Source of the DNA: Sodalinema lacuna_A
GTDB taxonomy: Bacteria > Cyanobacteriota > Cyanobacteriia > Cyanobacteriales > Geitlerinemataceae
Assembly (NCBI GenBank): GCA_900149785.2
Contig: FSSI02000012.1
Location: 1-64,000 of the forward strand
Direction of reading: 5' to 3'
DNA: 64,000 nt
A program made the position numbers and the translations under genes. Under the pieces are notes generated by a model. It ran no database searches and was not told the DNA's origin. It saw only the letters and a program-made list of their open reading frames with translations. Numbering within the stretch: the stretch's first letter is position 1; every line of letters begins with the position of its first letter. This document shows positions 17,227-25,678 of the stretch, piece after piece.

Positions 17227-18090
17227 ATGGATACGACTCGTATTTTAGACGGTAAAGCTCTCGCAAAGACGGTACAATCTCGACTGCGATCGCAAATCGA
17301 GGCGGTTCTCCCCCAACGCAGCCGTCCCCCTGGACTGGCGGTTATCCGCGTCGGAGATGACCCCGCCAGTGCCGTCTATGTCCGCAACAAGGAACGAGCC
17401 TGTGAACGAGTGGGAATCGCCTCGTTTGGCCAACATTTCCCGGCTACCGCAACGGCTGAGGAGATTTCAGCCAAAATCGCGGAACTGAACCAGGATGAGC
17501 GGGTTGATGGGATTCTGCTACAACTTCCCCTCCCGGCTCATTTGGATGCGGTGGCCTTACTCCTACAACTGGACCCGGACAAAGACGCAGACGGACTTCA
17601 TCCTATCAATCTCGGTCGTCTGATGCGGGGTGAGCCGGGATTGAGAAGTTGCACCCCCGCTGGCGTGATGGAAGTCCTCAAGGAATACGCCATTGACCCT
17701 AGTGGTAAAAATGCCGTGGTGGTGGGTCGTAGTATTTTGGTGGGAAAACCTATGGCGATGATGCTCCTCGAAGCCAACGCTACGGTGACGGTGGCTCACT
17801 CGCGTACCCAAAACTTGGCGGAGGTGGTCGCCGCCGCAGATATCGTCGTGGCGGCGGTGGGCCGTCCGGAGATGATTACTGCTGAGATGGTGAAACCGGG
17901 AGCGGTGGTGATTGATGTGGGAATTAACCGGGTTAGTGATGGCGATGCTGGTTATAAGCTGGCGGGAGATGTGGCGTTTGAGGAAGTATCTGAGAAAGCG
18001 GCTTGGATTACTCCGGTTCCCGGCGGAATTGGCCCGATGACGGTGGCGATGCTGCTCAAGAACACCGTTGAGGCCTATCTGCGGGGTTAG
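17227..18090 (+). CDS. folD: Bifunctional methylene-THF dehydrogenase / methenyl-THF cyclohydrolase
   Basis: From the ATG at 17227 (MDTTRILDGKALAK) the product is 287 aa, normal for FolD. It shows YVRNKERACERVG with the catalytic Tyr and Lys, DGILLQLPLPAHLD, DKDADGLHPINLGRL, the nucleotide loop VVGRSILVGKPMAMML, and the final PGGIGPMTVAMLLKNT. It interconverts 5,10-methylene-, methenyl- and 10-formyl-tetrahydrofolate for purine, thymidylate and formyl-Met synthesis. The frame is open 49 codons further upstream, but this is overlap with the lipoprotein gene on the other strand. Confidence 0.97.
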   Translation: MDTTRILDGKALAKTVQSRLRSQIEAVLPQRSRPPGLAVIRVGDDPASAVYVRNKERACERVGIASFGQHFPATATAEEISAKIAELNQDERVDGILLQLPLPAHLDAVALLLQLDPDKDADGLHPINLGRLMRGEPGLRSCTPAGVMEVLKEYAIDPSGKNAVVVGRSILVGKPMAMMLLEANATVTVAHSRTQNLAEVVAAADIVVAAVGRPEMITAEMVKPGAVVIDVGINRVSDGDAGYKLAGDVAFEEVSEKAAWITPVPGGIGPMTVAMLLKNTVEAYLRG

Positions 18091-18096
18091 AGAGTC

Positions 18097-18128
18097 GCCG
18101 CACTCTGCATAACTGTTCAGAGTGCGGC
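18097..18128. terminator. Bidirectional hairpin terminator between folD and the pyruvyl transferase gene
   Basis: GCCGCACTCTG (18097-18107) and CAGAGTGCGGC (18118-18128) form a perfect 11-bp stem with a 10-base loop. It lies between the convergent stops of folD (18090) and the next gene (18134). There is no U-run, which is common for cyanobacterial terminators. Confidence 0.7.
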
Positions 18129-18133
18129 CTCAG

Positions 18134-19237
18134 TTAGACTGACGAATCTGATAGGCTCAGCAATTCCTCAACGGCGGGTTTCACCCTATCTGGCTCTTTG
18201 ACGAAGCGACAAAAGGGAATCTCATGAGTCCAGGTTTCATAGAATAACTCGTTTTTATAGTAGGAGTTGGGCAAAAAGACATGGGGAATCCCTAAGCAGA
18301 TGCAGAGGAGGTGTCCATGAAGACGATTGGTGATGACCAGACGATGACGTTGCAGTTGATAGAGACCGGCGTGCATCATGCTCCAGGAGCGATAGTGTAG
18401 TTTTGGCTGGTCAATCTGTTTAAATTGAGAGGTATACTGCGATCGCTGGTTCCATTGTTGCCGGGATAGCCATTCACGAGGGGTCGCCAGTCCTCGTTGC
18501 CAACCTTCGCGAATTAGGCGAACGGTACCGGGAATATAGAAGGGCCAATCTTCAGGTGCTTTGGCCATCCAGCGATAGGATACCCAGTCTTCCACGACTA
18601 AATTGGGTACGTCCAGAGACTCCGGGGAAAACTGGCGATTGGATTCTTTGTCTTGGCGACAAAAGTAGAGAATTGACGATTTGGAGTGGTTATTTCGTCC
18701 AACGCCGTTTAAATCCATCATGTGACAAAACATATCTGGGGATTTTAGGATTTGGCATTGGCTGAAGTTTTCTTGGGCAATTTGATAGCTATAATTATCG
18801 CGAGCAAAAATCGTCAGTTGTGGATGTGCGTTAAAGATTGCGGCTGTTTTTTTGAGATTGTCTGGATTGGAAAAAAAGATGCTTTGCGGTAGGATAACGA
18901 TGGGGCGATCGGGATAATTTGAAATAATCTGTTCCCGAAAGTTCTGATGTAATGTCCACAAATCACCCAAGTTGCCACCACCTTGTAGGAGAATGGGTGT
19001 TTGGTCAGGTTCTTGAGCTAAGCGGCTTTCAGAGAACTCGGAGTAACTGGCAACGTAGCTAATTTTAGACTTGGCGACGTCCCGAAGATAGAACAAGGTT
19101 CCCAACCAGATTAAATGGTCTCCAATGTTTGGATAGGATGGGTAATCCAAGAGAATACAGCGTTCAAGGGTTTCTAACGGTTTCAGCGATTCCTGTAAGG
19201 TTTTTTTGAGCTGGCTAGGCTGTAATGACATTTTCAT
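18134..19237 (-). CDS. Polysaccharide pyruvyl transferase family protein
   Basis: A 367-aa protein with the family features DYPSYPNIGDHLIWLGTL near residue 30, LLQGGGNLGDLW at about 84, IVILPQSIFF, a central FARDNYSYQIA and the C-terminal ITNRLHGHLLCICLGIPHVFL. These enzymes add ketal-linked pyruvate to sugars of exopolysaccharide, making it acidic. Start at MKMSLQPS (19237); a second Met at 19231 is equally possible. Upstream, ATTCGTGTAA occurs twice. It is probably read together with the Npun_R2821-like gene at 19270-20292. Confidence 0.9.
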   Translation of the reverse strand: MKMSLQPSQLKKTLQESLKPLETLERCILLDYPSYPNIGDHLIWLGTLFYLRDVAKSKISYVASYSEFSESRLAQEPDQTPILLQGGGNLGDLWTLHQNFREQIISNYPDRPIVILPQSIFFSNPDNLKKTAAIFNAHPQLTIFARDNYSYQIAQENFSQCQILKSPDMFCHMMDLNGVGRNNHSKSSILYFCRQDKESNRQFSPESLDVPNLVVEDWVSYRWMAKAPEDWPFYIPGTVRLIREGWQRGLATPREWLSRQQWNQRSQYTSQFKQIDQPKLHYRSWSMMHAGLYQLQRHRLVITNRLHGHLLCICLGIPHVFLPNSYYKNELFYETWTHEIPFCRFVKEPDRVKPAVEELLSLSDSSV

Positions 19238-19269
19238 TCGTGTAATTCATTCGTGTAAATCGCTCAGGG

Positions 19270-20292
19270 TTAGACCGGGAAAAGTTTTTTGGCTTTTTTA
19301 ACGGCTTTAGCGAGTTTCCGTTGTGCTTTCACCCAGGGACTAGCCGGAGTTAAGGTGGCCGGTTTTAGGTGGGGTTCTTTCAGGAAACGGTAGTGCAAGA
19401 AGGTGTCCTGATAACGAATGTTGACATCTTCTCCTTCGGTTAGGCGAGCAAAGTCGGCTGAGGAATAGTTCATATAGTGAATGCGATGAATGGGTTTTAA
19501 CCCTTCTTCGTTGTATAAGACCCCATCACGACTCACAAAAGGGTCAGCATCAGCACAGTTTCCCGTTCTCTCGTTGCGGTTATCACTCCGGGTAAAGTTA
19601 AACATTTTCAACTCTTCCAAAACAGTCATATAGGTAAACAAACCTGAACTTGACCACCAGGAACGGGGACGCACCCATTCAATTTTCGAGTCTTCTATCG
19701 CACGTTTCTTAAATTCATCGAGCTGACTAATGCTGAGCAATCCTTGTTTTGAACCAAAGAAACTATCACAATGAAGTTTGGGACGAATTTCAGCTTCACT
19801 GAGTCCTGTAGCCGCTTCGATTTTAGATAAATCAACTTCTGTCACATCTCGCGGTTTAGCGTGTTCCCAGTCATTAAAGACCAAGTCATACTCATCGAGT
19901 TTTTGAAAAATATCATCAAACGGCTTCATGGCTAAACTATCAGCATCCATGAAGATGAACTTCTCATGATCTCCATCGAAAGCCGCAAACTTGCGATGGA
20001 CAAAGCCTTGATACCACGCTGGATAGGTTGATTCAGGATCTTGAGCGCGGGAGTGACTCTGCCAAAGGTCATTAACCAGTGTATCCCACTGTTCGAGAAT
20101 TTCGGGCTTGTTAAATAGGCTCACATTGTCTCGTTGTTTTAGCTCGGTGTTCACGCGATCGAGACGGTGGTCATAGGGGATGACGCAGACGGGAATATCT
20201 GTCCCAACATTTGCCTCAATGCTGTTTAATAAGGCAACAAGTTGGTCATAAACAACATCATTGGCTAAGGTGTAAATTGCGCGAGAGTCCAT
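19270..20292 (-). CDS. Npun_R2821/Npun_R2823-like glycosyltransferase-type protein
   Basis: About 340 aa starting MDSRAIYTLANDVVYDQLVAL; this start has AGGAGG ten bases upstream and is preferred over a TTG at 20328. The fold suggested by IYTLANDVVYDQ...LLNSIE and the metal motif FMDADSLAMKPF (DxD) is GT-A, as in glycogenin-like glycosyltransferases. I recognise the family from cyanobacterial annotation as Npun_R2821/R2823. The C-terminus is very basic (KAQRKLAKAVKKAKK), suggesting membrane contact. It precedes the pyruvyl transferase gene by about 30 bases, so the pair probably acts on an extracellular glycan. Confidence 0.8.
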   Translation of the reverse strand: MDSRAIYTLANDVVYDQLVALLNSIEANVGTDIPVCVIPYDHRLDRVNTELKQRDNVSLFNKPEILEQWDTLVNDLWQSHSRAQDPESTYPAWYQGFVHRKFAAFDGDHEKFIFMDADSLAMKPFDDIFQKLDEYDLVFNDWEHAKPRDVTEVDLSKIEAATGLSEAEIRPKLHCDSFFGSKQGLLSISQLDEFKKRAIEDSKIEWVRPRSWWSSSGLFTYMTVLEELKMFNFTRSDNRNERTGNCADADPFVSRDGVLYNEEGLKPIHRIHYMNYSSADFARLTEGEDVNIRYQDTFLHYRFLKEPHLKPATLTPASPWVKAQRKLAKAVKKAKKLFPV

Positions 20293-20367
20293 CGAGTTAA
20301 GTCCTCCTGGCTTGAAGTATTTTGACAATTAAGATGAGTGTATTGGAACTCTTGTTGTTGTGCTAAG

Positions 20368-20403
20368 GCTTGTACTAAAGGTTGTACTAAAGGTTGTACT
20401 AAA
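20368..20403. repeat. 12-bp tandem repeat in the divergent promoter region
   Basis: Three copies of GGTTGTACTAAA (the first with C for G at position 2). They lie between the divergent glycosyltransferase-like gene (start 20292) and the methyltransferase gene (start 20498), where copy number could change promoter spacing. Confidence 0.85.
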
Positions 20404-20497
20404 GAAAGATATCACCCAGTTAAAAAAAACAAAGACTCCGGTTTTGTCGTGATCGAGAACGTAAGGTAAATCAATCTCTCCATAGGTTAGCTTATTT

Positions 20498-21583
20498 ATG
20501 TTGGTTAGTCCTGAGACAACACCCAACTCACTCACTCATCACATCTCTGACAAGGTGGCCCAGGCGTTAGAGGACAAACTCCAGACGTCGATCGCCCTGG
20601 CGGGAACGCTACAACTCCCCTGTTTTCCAGCTCTAGCAGCCCGCTATGAGGCTCTGATTGTCGAGTTCCTCACGCTCCTCGGACAAGCCCCCAGTCGTGA
20701 GGAACGCAGCCAACTGCGACAGCAGTTAATGGAGACCTTAACTCAGGGATTTAAGCCGTCTCCTCGACGCTATCTTAACCTCTCGTATCAATTGGTCAAT
20801 CCTGCTCAGGGACTGGCTGGGGGAATTGGACTCAAAATGAGCCTCACCTCTCCCCCAGAGGCGCAACAGTCCTTTGGGTTTGCTAACCAATCCCGCTTTG
20901 GCTGTTACCCTGATGCCAAAGCTATGACTCTGGCCGCTGGCTTGGGAGAGGCGGCTGAGGTGTCGGTGTTGGATATTGGGGCCGGAATTGGCCGCAACAG
21001 TTTACCGCTGGCTAAACGGGGCCATCCGGTGGCGGCGGTGGTGACGAACCCCGAGGCCGGGAAACAGTTGCAAGAGATGGCCGACTCCCGTCACCTGTCG
21101 GTGACGTTGTTCGGGGGGGATTTCCTCGACTCTCTTGAGGTGACGGGAGATTATCGCTTGGCGATCGCCCCGGAAGTCCTTCCCCATCTGCGATCGCCCC
21201 ACGCCATGACCGAGTTTTTCCGCCAAAGCCGCCGAGTGGTTCACCCCGCCGGCCGCCTCCTGGTGGGGGCCTTTCTGGCTCAGCCGGGATATTCCCCCAC
21301 CCCAGAGGTTCGAGAACTCGCTCAAGCCTGTGGCTGTGGCTTCCTCACCCCGTCAGAACTCCAAGATATCCTAGGACGGGTTGGCTGGCGCTTACTGTCT
21401 CAGGAGTCGGTGGTGGCCTATGAGTCTTGTCATCTTCCCGCAGCGGCCTGGCCGCCCTCAGAGAGCTTTCTAGCCTGGGCTACGGGAGAAGAGTTATTTC
21501 CGGGTCTGGTGACGCCTCCTGTGGCTTTCTATTGGCTGTGCTGCGTCCGAGAGGATAACTCCCCAAAGGCTCATGGCGCTTAA
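20498..21583 (+). CDS. Class I SAM-dependent methyltransferase domain protein
   Basis: A 361-aa protein. The SAM-binding loop LDIGAGIGRNS lies near residue 158, followed by an acidic-end strand replaced by VAAVVTNPEAG, then FGGDFLDSL and APEVLPHL in the positions of motifs II and III. Residues 1-140 form a helical domain of unknown role found in cyanobacterial homologues. Substrate not evident. The ATG at 20498 lies about 200 bases from the divergent glycan gene. glgC follows after about 165 bases on the same strand. Confidence 0.75.
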   Translation: MLVSPETTPNSLTHHISDKVAQALEDKLQTSIALAGTLQLPCFPALAARYEALIVEFLTLLGQAPSREERSQLRQQLMETLTQGFKPSPRRYLNLSYQLVNPAQGLAGGIGLKMSLTSPPEAQQSFGFANQSRFGCYPDAKAMTLAAGLGEAAEVSVLDIGAGIGRNSLPLAKRGHPVAAVVTNPEAGKQLQEMADSRHLSVTLFGGDFLDSLEVTGDYRLAIAPEVLPHLRSPHAMTEFFRQSRRVVHPAGRLLVGAFLAQPGYSPTPEVRELAQACGCGFLTPSELQDILGRVGWRLLSQESVVAYESCHLPAAAWPPSESFLAWATGEELFPGLVTPPVAFYWLCCVREDNSPKAHGA

Positions 21584-21747
21584 CGTTGAGGGCTGCAAGG
21601 CTCAGGAAACAGACCCCGAAGCGAGACTCGGCTAACAGGTCGAGATTATGGGAACGTTAGGGTTCGGGAAAAAAACTGGCCCTTGCCAAGAAACCCAGAC
21701 AATCGCAAACTTAAAGCTGAGAGTTCGGCAGCCCTGGAGGTCTTTCG

Positions 21748-23037
21748 GTGAAACGAGTTTTAGGCATTATTCTAGGTGGCGGCGCTGGAACGCGCCTCTA
21801 CCCCCTAACTAAACTCAGAGCAAAACCCGCCGTTCCGTTGGCGGGCAAATATCGGTTGATTGACATTCCGGTCAGCAACTGTATTAATTCTGGGATTGAT
21901 CAGATCTATATCCTCACCCAGTACAATTCCGCATCCCTGAACCGCCATATCGGGCGGACGTATAATTTTTCGAGCTTTACCGATGGATTCGTGGAAATCC
22001 TCGCCGCTCAACAAACGTCCGACAGTCCGGGATGGTTCCAAGGAACGGCGGATGCGGTGCGTCAATATATCTGGCTCATGGATGAGTTGGATGTGGACGA
22101 GTATCTGATTCTCTCGGGTGACCACCTCTATCGAATGGACTACAGTCAATTCATAGAGCGTCACCGGGAAACTAATGCGGATATTACCTTATCGGTCCTT
22201 CCCATTGACGAAGCCCGTGCTTCGGATTTTGGTTTGATGAAAATTGATGACTCGGGACGAGTGATTGATTTTTCGGAAAAACCCAAAGGCGACGCCCTGA
22301 AAGCGATGCAGGTTGATACGAGTACCCTGGGCCTCGATCCGGCTCAGGCGAAGCAGAAGCCTTATATTGCGTCAATGGGCATTTATGTCTTCAAACGGGA
22401 GGTTCTCAAGAAGCTCCTGACGGAAGCTCCTGATCAAACTGATTTTGGTAAAGAGATCATTCCTGGGGCCGCGATGGACCATAACATCCAGGCCTATCTG
22501 TTTGATGGCTATTGGGAAGATATTGGAACGATTCAGGCCTTCTATGAAGCGAATTTGGCGCTGACGCAACAGCCGAAGCCGCCCTTTAGCTTCTATAACG
22601 AAGATGCGCCGATTTATACTCGCCCCCGCTATCTCCCGCCGAGTAAGCTCCTCGATTGCCAAATTACGGAGTCTTTGGTGGGTGATGGCTGTATTCTCAA
22701 AGAATGCCGCGTCGATCGCTCGGTTTTGGGCGTTCGCAGCCGCATTAGCGCCGGAGCCGTGGTGGAAGATTCCCTGTTGATGGGGTCTGACTATTATCAG
22801 TCCTTTGGTGAACGGACAGCCGAAGCCTCGGCTCCCTCGATGGCTCTGGGGATTGGTGAAAATAGCACGGTTCGTCGGGCGATCGTGGACAAGAATGCAC
22901 GAATCGGCAAAAATGTCAAGATTCTCAATAGCGAAAATATTGAGGAAGCCGATCGCGAGGATTTAGGGTTCTATATCCGCAGTGGAATCGTGGTGGTGCT
23001 GAAAAATGCAAGCATTCCCGATAACTTTGTGATTTAG
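21748..23037 (+). CDS. glgC: Glucose-1-phosphate adenylyltransferase (ADP-glucose pyrophosphorylase)
   Basis: A 429-aa enzyme starting at a GTG with GGAGG eight bases upstream. The N-terminal pyrophosphorylase loop GGGAGTRLYPLT, the substrate region GTADAVRQYIWLM, LSGDHLYRMDY, the glucose-1-phosphate site FSEKPKGDAL, and a C-terminal left-handed beta-helix are all present. It makes ADP-glucose from ATP and glucose-1-phosphate, the committed step of glycogen synthesis, and in cyanobacteria is activated by 3-phosphoglycerate and inhibited by phosphate. The length equals the usual 429-439 aa. The approximately 165-base leader shows no clear regulatory element to me. Confidence 0.98.
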   Translation: MKRVLGIILGGGAGTRLYPLTKLRAKPAVPLAGKYRLIDIPVSNCINSGIDQIYILTQYNSASLNRHIGRTYNFSSFTDGFVEILAAQQTSDSPGWFQGTADAVRQYIWLMDELDVDEYLILSGDHLYRMDYSQFIERHRETNADITLSVLPIDEARASDFGLMKIDDSGRVIDFSEKPKGDALKAMQVDTSTLGLDPAQAKQKPYIASMGIYVFKREVLKKLLTEAPDQTDFGKEIIPGAAMDHNIQAYLFDGYWEDIGTIQAFYEANLALTQQPKPPFSFYNEDAPIYTRPRYLPPSKLLDCQITESLVGDGCILKECRVDRSVLGVRSRISAGAVVEDSLLMGSDYYQSFGERTAEASAPSMALGIGENSTVRRAIVDKNARIGKNVKILNSENIEEADREDLGFYIRSGIVVVLKNASIPDNFVI

Positions 23038-23276
23038 TGGTCTAAGTCCAACCGTTGACCCCGATCGCCACCGTTGCTGTCGGGGATATCGCGCGATCGC
23101 TCACCGGGGCGATCGCGTTATTATCTGGACTTCGGGGGGAGATTTACCGGCAAAATTCGGCAACTGTCAAAGAAACCGAACTCGACGGTCGAGGAAAATA
23201 CATTAAACTTGATGATCAAAGGCAGACTCGACCCTGTGATCCACTGATTTGATCCACTGATTTTTTGACAATTCTC

Positions 23277-24305
23277 ATGGCTGCAACGGACTTCAAAGAC
23301 TACTATTCCATCTTGGGCGTGAGTAAAACGGCCAGCGCGGACGAGATCAAGAAAGCGTTTCGCCGTCTAGCTCGTCAATATCACCCAGATATGAATCCGG
23401 GCGATCGCAACGCTGAGGCCCGGTTCAAGGAAGTTAGCGAAGCCTACGAGATTCTCTCAGATCCCGACAAGCGCAAACAATACGATCGCTTCGGACAATA
23501 TTGGAAACAGGCCGGAAACAGTCCCGGAGGCTGGAATGGTGGCGCGGCGCCTCAAGGGGGAGGGACCCCAGGCGGGTTTGACTTCGATTTCAGTCAATAC
23601 GCCGATTTTGATGAATTTATCGAATCCCTCCTCGGAGGAATGGGGGGACGCACGCGATCGCAATGGTCCTCCTACGGTGGCGCGTCCCCGAGAAGTGCTA
23701 GCCGCAGCACGGGCTTCAGCGGTGGCTTTGAAGACTTCGCCGGCTACAATCGCCGCAGTACCGGAGTCTCTCTCGATCAAGAAGCCACCCTCAGCCTGTC
23801 CCTGGCCGAAGCCTTCCACGGTGTCGAAAAACGCCTCAGTGTCAGTGGCCAAAAAGTCTCCGTGCGGATTCCCCCCGGCGCCAAAAAAGGAAGTCGAGTG
23901 CGCGTCAAAGGAAAAGGGAAAAAAGATGGCTATGGCCGCCAAGGCGATCTCTACCTCAATATCGACCTCAAACCCCATCAGTTTTTTGAGTTTGACGGCG
24001 ATAATCTCGTCTGTGAAGTCCCCATTTCCCCCGATGAAGCGGTCTTAGGGGCCAAAATTGAAGTTCCCACCCCTGATGGAACCGTCACCGTCAGTATCCC
24101 CGCCGGGATTCGCTCGGGCCAGATGTTGCGCCTGCGTGGAAAAGGCTGGCGGCGACCCAAAAGTAGCGCTCGCACCGATCAATTAGTGAAAGTCGAAATC
24201 ACCCCACCGACACAGCTGAGTGACGAAGAACGACAACTGTATCAAAAACTGCGGGACTGTCGCCAGGAGAACCCCCGCCAAGCTCTAGAACATCTGGGAT
24301 TATAG
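23277..24305 (+). CDS. DnaJ/CbpA-type J-domain co-chaperone
   Basis: From the ATG at 23277 the product is 342 aa. Residues about 6-70 are a J domain with HPD (QYHPDMNPGD) that stimulates DnaK ATPase. A Gly-rich linker follows (to about 125), then two C-terminal client-binding domains (LSLAEAFHGVEKRLSV, IPPGAKKGSRVRVKGKG, ISPDEAVLGAKIEVPT). There is no CxxCxGxG zinc region, so it is a class II (CbpA-like) J protein. A TTG-initiated form starting at 23265 is less likely. It is an independent gene after the 238-base spacer that follows glgC. Confidence 0.9.
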   Translation: MAATDFKDYYSILGVSKTASADEIKKAFRRLARQYHPDMNPGDRNAEARFKEVSEAYEILSDPDKRKQYDRFGQYWKQAGNSPGGWNGGAAPQGGGTPGGFDFDFSQYADFDEFIESLLGGMGGRTRSQWSSYGGASPRSASRSTGFSGGFEDFAGYNRRSTGVSLDQEATLSLSLAEAFHGVEKRLSVSGQKVSVRIPPGAKKGSRVRVKGKGKKDGYGRQGDLYLNIDLKPHQFFEFDGDNLVCEVPISPDEAVLGAKIEVPTPDGTVTVSIPAGIRSGQMLRLRGKGWRRPKSSARTDQLVKVEITPPTQLSDEERQLYQKLRDCRQENPRQALEHLGL

Positions 24306-24344
24306 AAGCCAGGGGGCTAACTTGCTTTCTAGCTCGAAGGCCTC

Positions 24345-25406
24345 CTAGCTCGAATCCTCCTGATGATATAACTGGCCCAGTGCGTCGGTAAATTGGTCTA
24401 AAATACGGGCTTCGATCGCGTTGGCGGTGTCAGGATCGGTGTGAGCCAGAAGAGCGCGCACTTTGCTGATGAGGGCTTCGGTTTGCTGATCGACGGCGGC
24501 GATGGCGGCTTGCAAATGTTGGTTCGCCGCTTCACAGACGGCGGCTTCGACATCTTGATCTAAGCCAACGAGGGTTTGATGCTCTTTGGCGTCAGAACGC
24601 AGCGCAGCAGGCGCCAGTTGAGGAGAGTCGGTGGTCTGAGCTTCGGTGGGATTGAGCATGGTGTTGCGAGGAAGCATGGACCCATCGACGGTCATGTCAT
24701 CGAGATTCTCGTCCCCCACCTCTGCGGGTTCAAAGGGTTGGATCAGGCTGGCATAATAGGCCTGTTCCATGGTGCGACAGAGCCGCTCGGCGATGGTCTG
24801 GTAGACCTCGACTGGGTTGAGACAATGGGCGGAGCCATAGAGACGCAAACGCAGTTCACTGGCGGTTTTGCAGAGATCTAGTAAGGATTGAGCCAGATGG
24901 TCAAACTCTTCGTGGTTGAGGTGATTCCAATCGGGGAGGGTATAGGCGAATTTACCGTTAATGGCTGAGTAGAGAAGGGTCTTGGCTTGGCTGAGATTGC
25001 CCGATTGGGACAGTTGCAGCCGCAAATCAAACCAGCGATCGAGGGAGGGATCACTGGGATTCCCTCGGGTAAAGGGGAGAAAGGCCTCATCGAAGGCCAT
25101 GGGAGGCTCGATTTCCGGGTAGAGGGGATCGAGGATGGCGATCGCCCGCAGGGAGAGGTTGAAATATAGAGATTTTTTGTTAATCCGAGCCACCACCCGC
25201 ACAAGGGCTTCTTCGAGTTGCTCCCGTGTGACAAAGGTGGTTCGTAGCTCGTTGAGCAGTAGCCGCCAATCCAATGATTCTAACCGCCGTGAGTCATTCT
25301 CCCAGCGTTGCTGACAGACGCACAGCAGCAGTTTTTTCAGGCGATTTGTATCCGAGTCCCCCGCCAATTGTGCGATCGCTCGGTTCAAGCGTTCCTTCTC
25401 TACCAT
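24345..25406 (-). CDS. Conserved cyanobacterial hypothetical protein (353 aa)
   Basis: A soluble, mostly helical protein with no domain I recognise. Residues 1-230 are folded helices (LESLDWRLLLNELRTTFV, EQLEEALVRVVARI, KKSLYFNLSLRAIAILDPLYP). A low-complexity acidic linker (about 230-275) precedes a C-terminal helix rich in Ala and Gln (VCEAANQHLQAAIAAVDQQ). There is no signal peptide or membrane segment. Its start ATG at 25406 is followed upstream by the 15-bp repeat array separating it from the divergent DUF389 gene. The convergent dnaJ-like gene ends 40 bases away. Confidence 0.7.
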   Translation of the reverse strand: MVEKERLNRAIAQLAGDSDTNRLKKLLLCVCQQRWENDSRRLESLDWRLLLNELRTTFVTREQLEEALVRVVARINKKSLYFNLSLRAIAILDPLYPEIEPPMAFDEAFLPFTRGNPSDPSLDRWFDLRLQLSQSGNLSQAKTLLYSAINGKFAYTLPDWNHLNHEEFDHLAQSLLDLCKTASELRLRLYGSAHCLNPVEVYQTIAERLCRTMEQAYYASLIQPFEPAEVGDENLDDMTVDGSMLPRNTMLNPTEAQTTDSPQLAPAALRSDAKEHQTLVGLDQDVEAAVCEAANQHLQAAIAAVDQQTEALISKVRALLAHTDPDTANAIEARILDQFTDALGQLYHQEDSS

Positions 25407-25481
25407 AAACCTTGAGGCAGCACTGTTAGATCACGTGACAGCGTTCCTGGCCTACCCCCCACTGATAACGGCATTGATTTG

Positions 25482-25626
25482 ATGTCTCTGGGTTTAATGT
25501 CTCTGTGTTGAATGTCTCTGGGTTGAATGTCTCTGGGTTGAATGTCTCTGGGTTGAATGTCTCTGGGTTGGCTGTCTCTGGGTTGGGCTATTTCTGGGTT
25601 GGATGTCTCTGGGTTGGCTGTTTCTC
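25482..25626. repeat. 15-bp tandem repeat array (ATGTCTCTGGGTTGA), about nine copies
   Basis: Units start at 25482, 25497, 25512, 25527, 25542, 25557, 25572, 25587 and 25603, with small changes (GGTTTA, GGTTGG, one 16-base unit) and a partial last copy. The array fills the 270-base space between two divergent genes. A frame stays open through it on the minus strand (25494-25685), but the Gln/Arg/His/Ser/Thr-only product is not believable. Confidence 0.95.
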
Positions 25627-25678
25627 CCTAAAATAAGACCTATGACACTGCTCAATCTGCCGTCCGGGCAAGTCCAAG

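Noticed and set aside
20329..20535. 68-aa minus frame upstream of the glycosyltransferase-like gene
   Set aside because: Thr/Ser/Phe-rich product driven by the 12-bp repeat, no ribosome site.
23055..23252. 65-aa frame between glgC and the J-domain gene
   Set aside because: Crosses three HIP1 sites, no ribosome site or recognisable pattern.
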